Assembly (NCBI RefSeq): GCF_003254525.1
Contig: NZ_QFYS01000002.1
Span: 1 to 64,000, forward strand
DNA length: 64,000 bases
Reading direction: 5' to 3'
Source of the DNA: Phenylobacterium kunshanense
Lineage (GTDB): Bacteria; Pseudomonadota; Alphaproteobacteria; Caulobacterales; Caulobacteraceae
A program made the translations under genes and the position numbers. Below are positions 63,553 through 64,000 of this stretch, piece by piece (the first letter of the stretch is position 1; each line of letters begins with the position of its first letter). The notes beneath the pieces are model-generated. The model was not told the DNA's origin and made no database searches. It was given only the letters and a program-made list of their open reading frames with translations.

Positions 63553-64000
63553 ATGAAGATCGTCACCCTCGTCGCCGCCCTCACCGCCTTCGGGCTTACC
63601 GGGACCGCGGCCGCCCAGGACCCCGTCGGCGACTGGATCGGCAAGGTCGTCACGCCGGGCGGGATCGAACTGACCCTTGCCGCGCACATCCGCAAGGCCC
63701 CCGACGGACGGCTGGAGGGCTACGCCGAGAGCCCCGACCAGTCGACCGTCGCCCTGGCCATGGCCGACGTGACGGCCGAGGACGGCGCGCTCAGTTTCGA
63801 GATGCCGCTGGTGCGGGCGAAGTTCGCGGGCAGATGGGACGACGGCGCCTGGGTGGGCGCGCTCACCCAGAACGGCGCGGACATGCCTCTACGGCTGACG
63901 CCGGGGCTTCCACCGGCGCGGCCGGTCGTCTCGGGCCTGGACGGCGCCTGGGCCGGTGTCATCGCGGCGCCCCAGGGCGAACTGCGCATCCAGCTCGATG
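63553..64000 (+). CDS. Secreted protein with lipocalin-like repeats, N-terminal part (cut by window edge)
   Basis: An open frame from ATG 63553 runs off the right edge (149 codons seen). It starts with a signal peptide (MKIVTLVAALTAFGLTGTAAAQ) and a beta-rich domain (GDWIGKVVTPGGIELTLAAHI, LEGYAESPDQSTVALAMADVT, WVGALTQNGADMPLRLTPG). A second copy begins at GLDGAWAGVIAAPQGELRIQLD. This repeated small-barrel module commonly stands before alpha/beta hydrolase or serine hydrolase domains in these bacteria, so such an enzyme may follow outside the window. Confidence 0.75.
   Translation, partial: MKIVTLVAALTAFGLTGTAAAQDPVGDWIGKVVTPGGIELTLAAHIRKAPDGRLEGYAESPDQSTVALAMADVTAEDGALSFEMPLVRAKFAGRWDDGAWVGALTQNGADMPLRLTPGLPPARPVVSGLDGAWAGVIAAPQGELRIQLD

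Overview
The window is high-GC alphaproteobacterial DNA, most likely chromosomal and from the Caulobacterales (Phenylobacterium- or Caulobacter-like). The support is the housekeeping order rplU-rpmA ... obgE-proB-proA-nadD-rsfS, four TonB-dependent receptors, PEPxxWA-type sorting signals, a bifunctional PutA with a divergent Lrp-type regulator, and an rplU product with a long Ala/Lys-rich tail. The assignment rests on reading the proteins, not on a database search. No rRNA, tRNA or CRISPR array was seen.

Layout. 1-122: end of an IS5-family insertion sequence abutting the stop codon of an M24 peptidase. 1.4-5 kb: BtuB-like receptor under a cobalamin riboswitch, divergent from a secreted M28 peptidase. 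5-12.3 kb: two lipoproteins, a large TonB receptor with a clear terminator, a PEP-CTERM protein, and an unusual BTAD-TM-PD40 membrane regulator. 12.4-20.5 kb: conserved core (OsmC, rplU-rpmA, GNAT, bioY-obgE-proB-proA-like-nadD-rsfS). 20.6-29 kb: GGDEF/EAL protein, HtpX, SRPBCC protein, antiporter, XRE-2TM regulator, thioesterase, HPF-like protein, DUF4287, YCII and DUF2332 proteins. 29-36.3 kb: a chemoreceptor, a TonB receptor with an EF-hand-like loop, an AraC regulator and a PEP-CTERM protein made of four near-identical 171-bp repeats. 36.3-38.9 kb: accessory patch with two copies of a ~200-bp palindromic repeat bracketing a lipoprotein and a DUF3883 nuclease-like gene. 39-43 kb: nrdA and nrdB with a glutathione transferase gene between them on the opposite strand. 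43-50.8 kb: SLC13 permease, glycosyltransferase, putA/putR, OmpA-like porin with a 28-proline linker. 51-56.6 kb: Kef antiporter and a four-gene operon that looks like copper handling. 56.6-61 kb: amidase and dapB, then a serralysin-like RTX protease. 61-64 kb: rpsU, ftsH and a truncated gene at the right edge.

How the genes fit together. The core block covers ribosome assembly and translation (bL21, bL27, ObgE, RsfS, bS21, an HPF-like factor), proline synthesis (proB, a divergent proA) and breakdown (putA/putR), NAD synthesis (nadD), lysine/diaminopimelate synthesis (dapB), deoxynucleotide supply (nrdAB) and membrane quality control (ftsH, htpX). Around it lie nutrient-uptake functions typical of oligotrophs: TonB receptors, riboswitch-controlled B12 uptake, biotin uptake, and secreted peptidases.

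The most striking pattern is that three essential-type genes (rsfS, dapB, rpsU) have no ATG, GTG or TTG at the position where the conserved protein begins, but each has a CTG placed 7-9 nt after a strong Shine-Dalgarno sequence. Other leads are the BTAD-TM-PD40 regulator, the repeat-bracketed nuclease patch, the N-terminally extended ProA-like enzyme, the tandem-repeat PEP-CTERM protein, and a motif shared by the leaders of a chemoreceptor gene and the adjacent receptor gene. I saw no complete multi-gene system that I would call undescribed with confidence.
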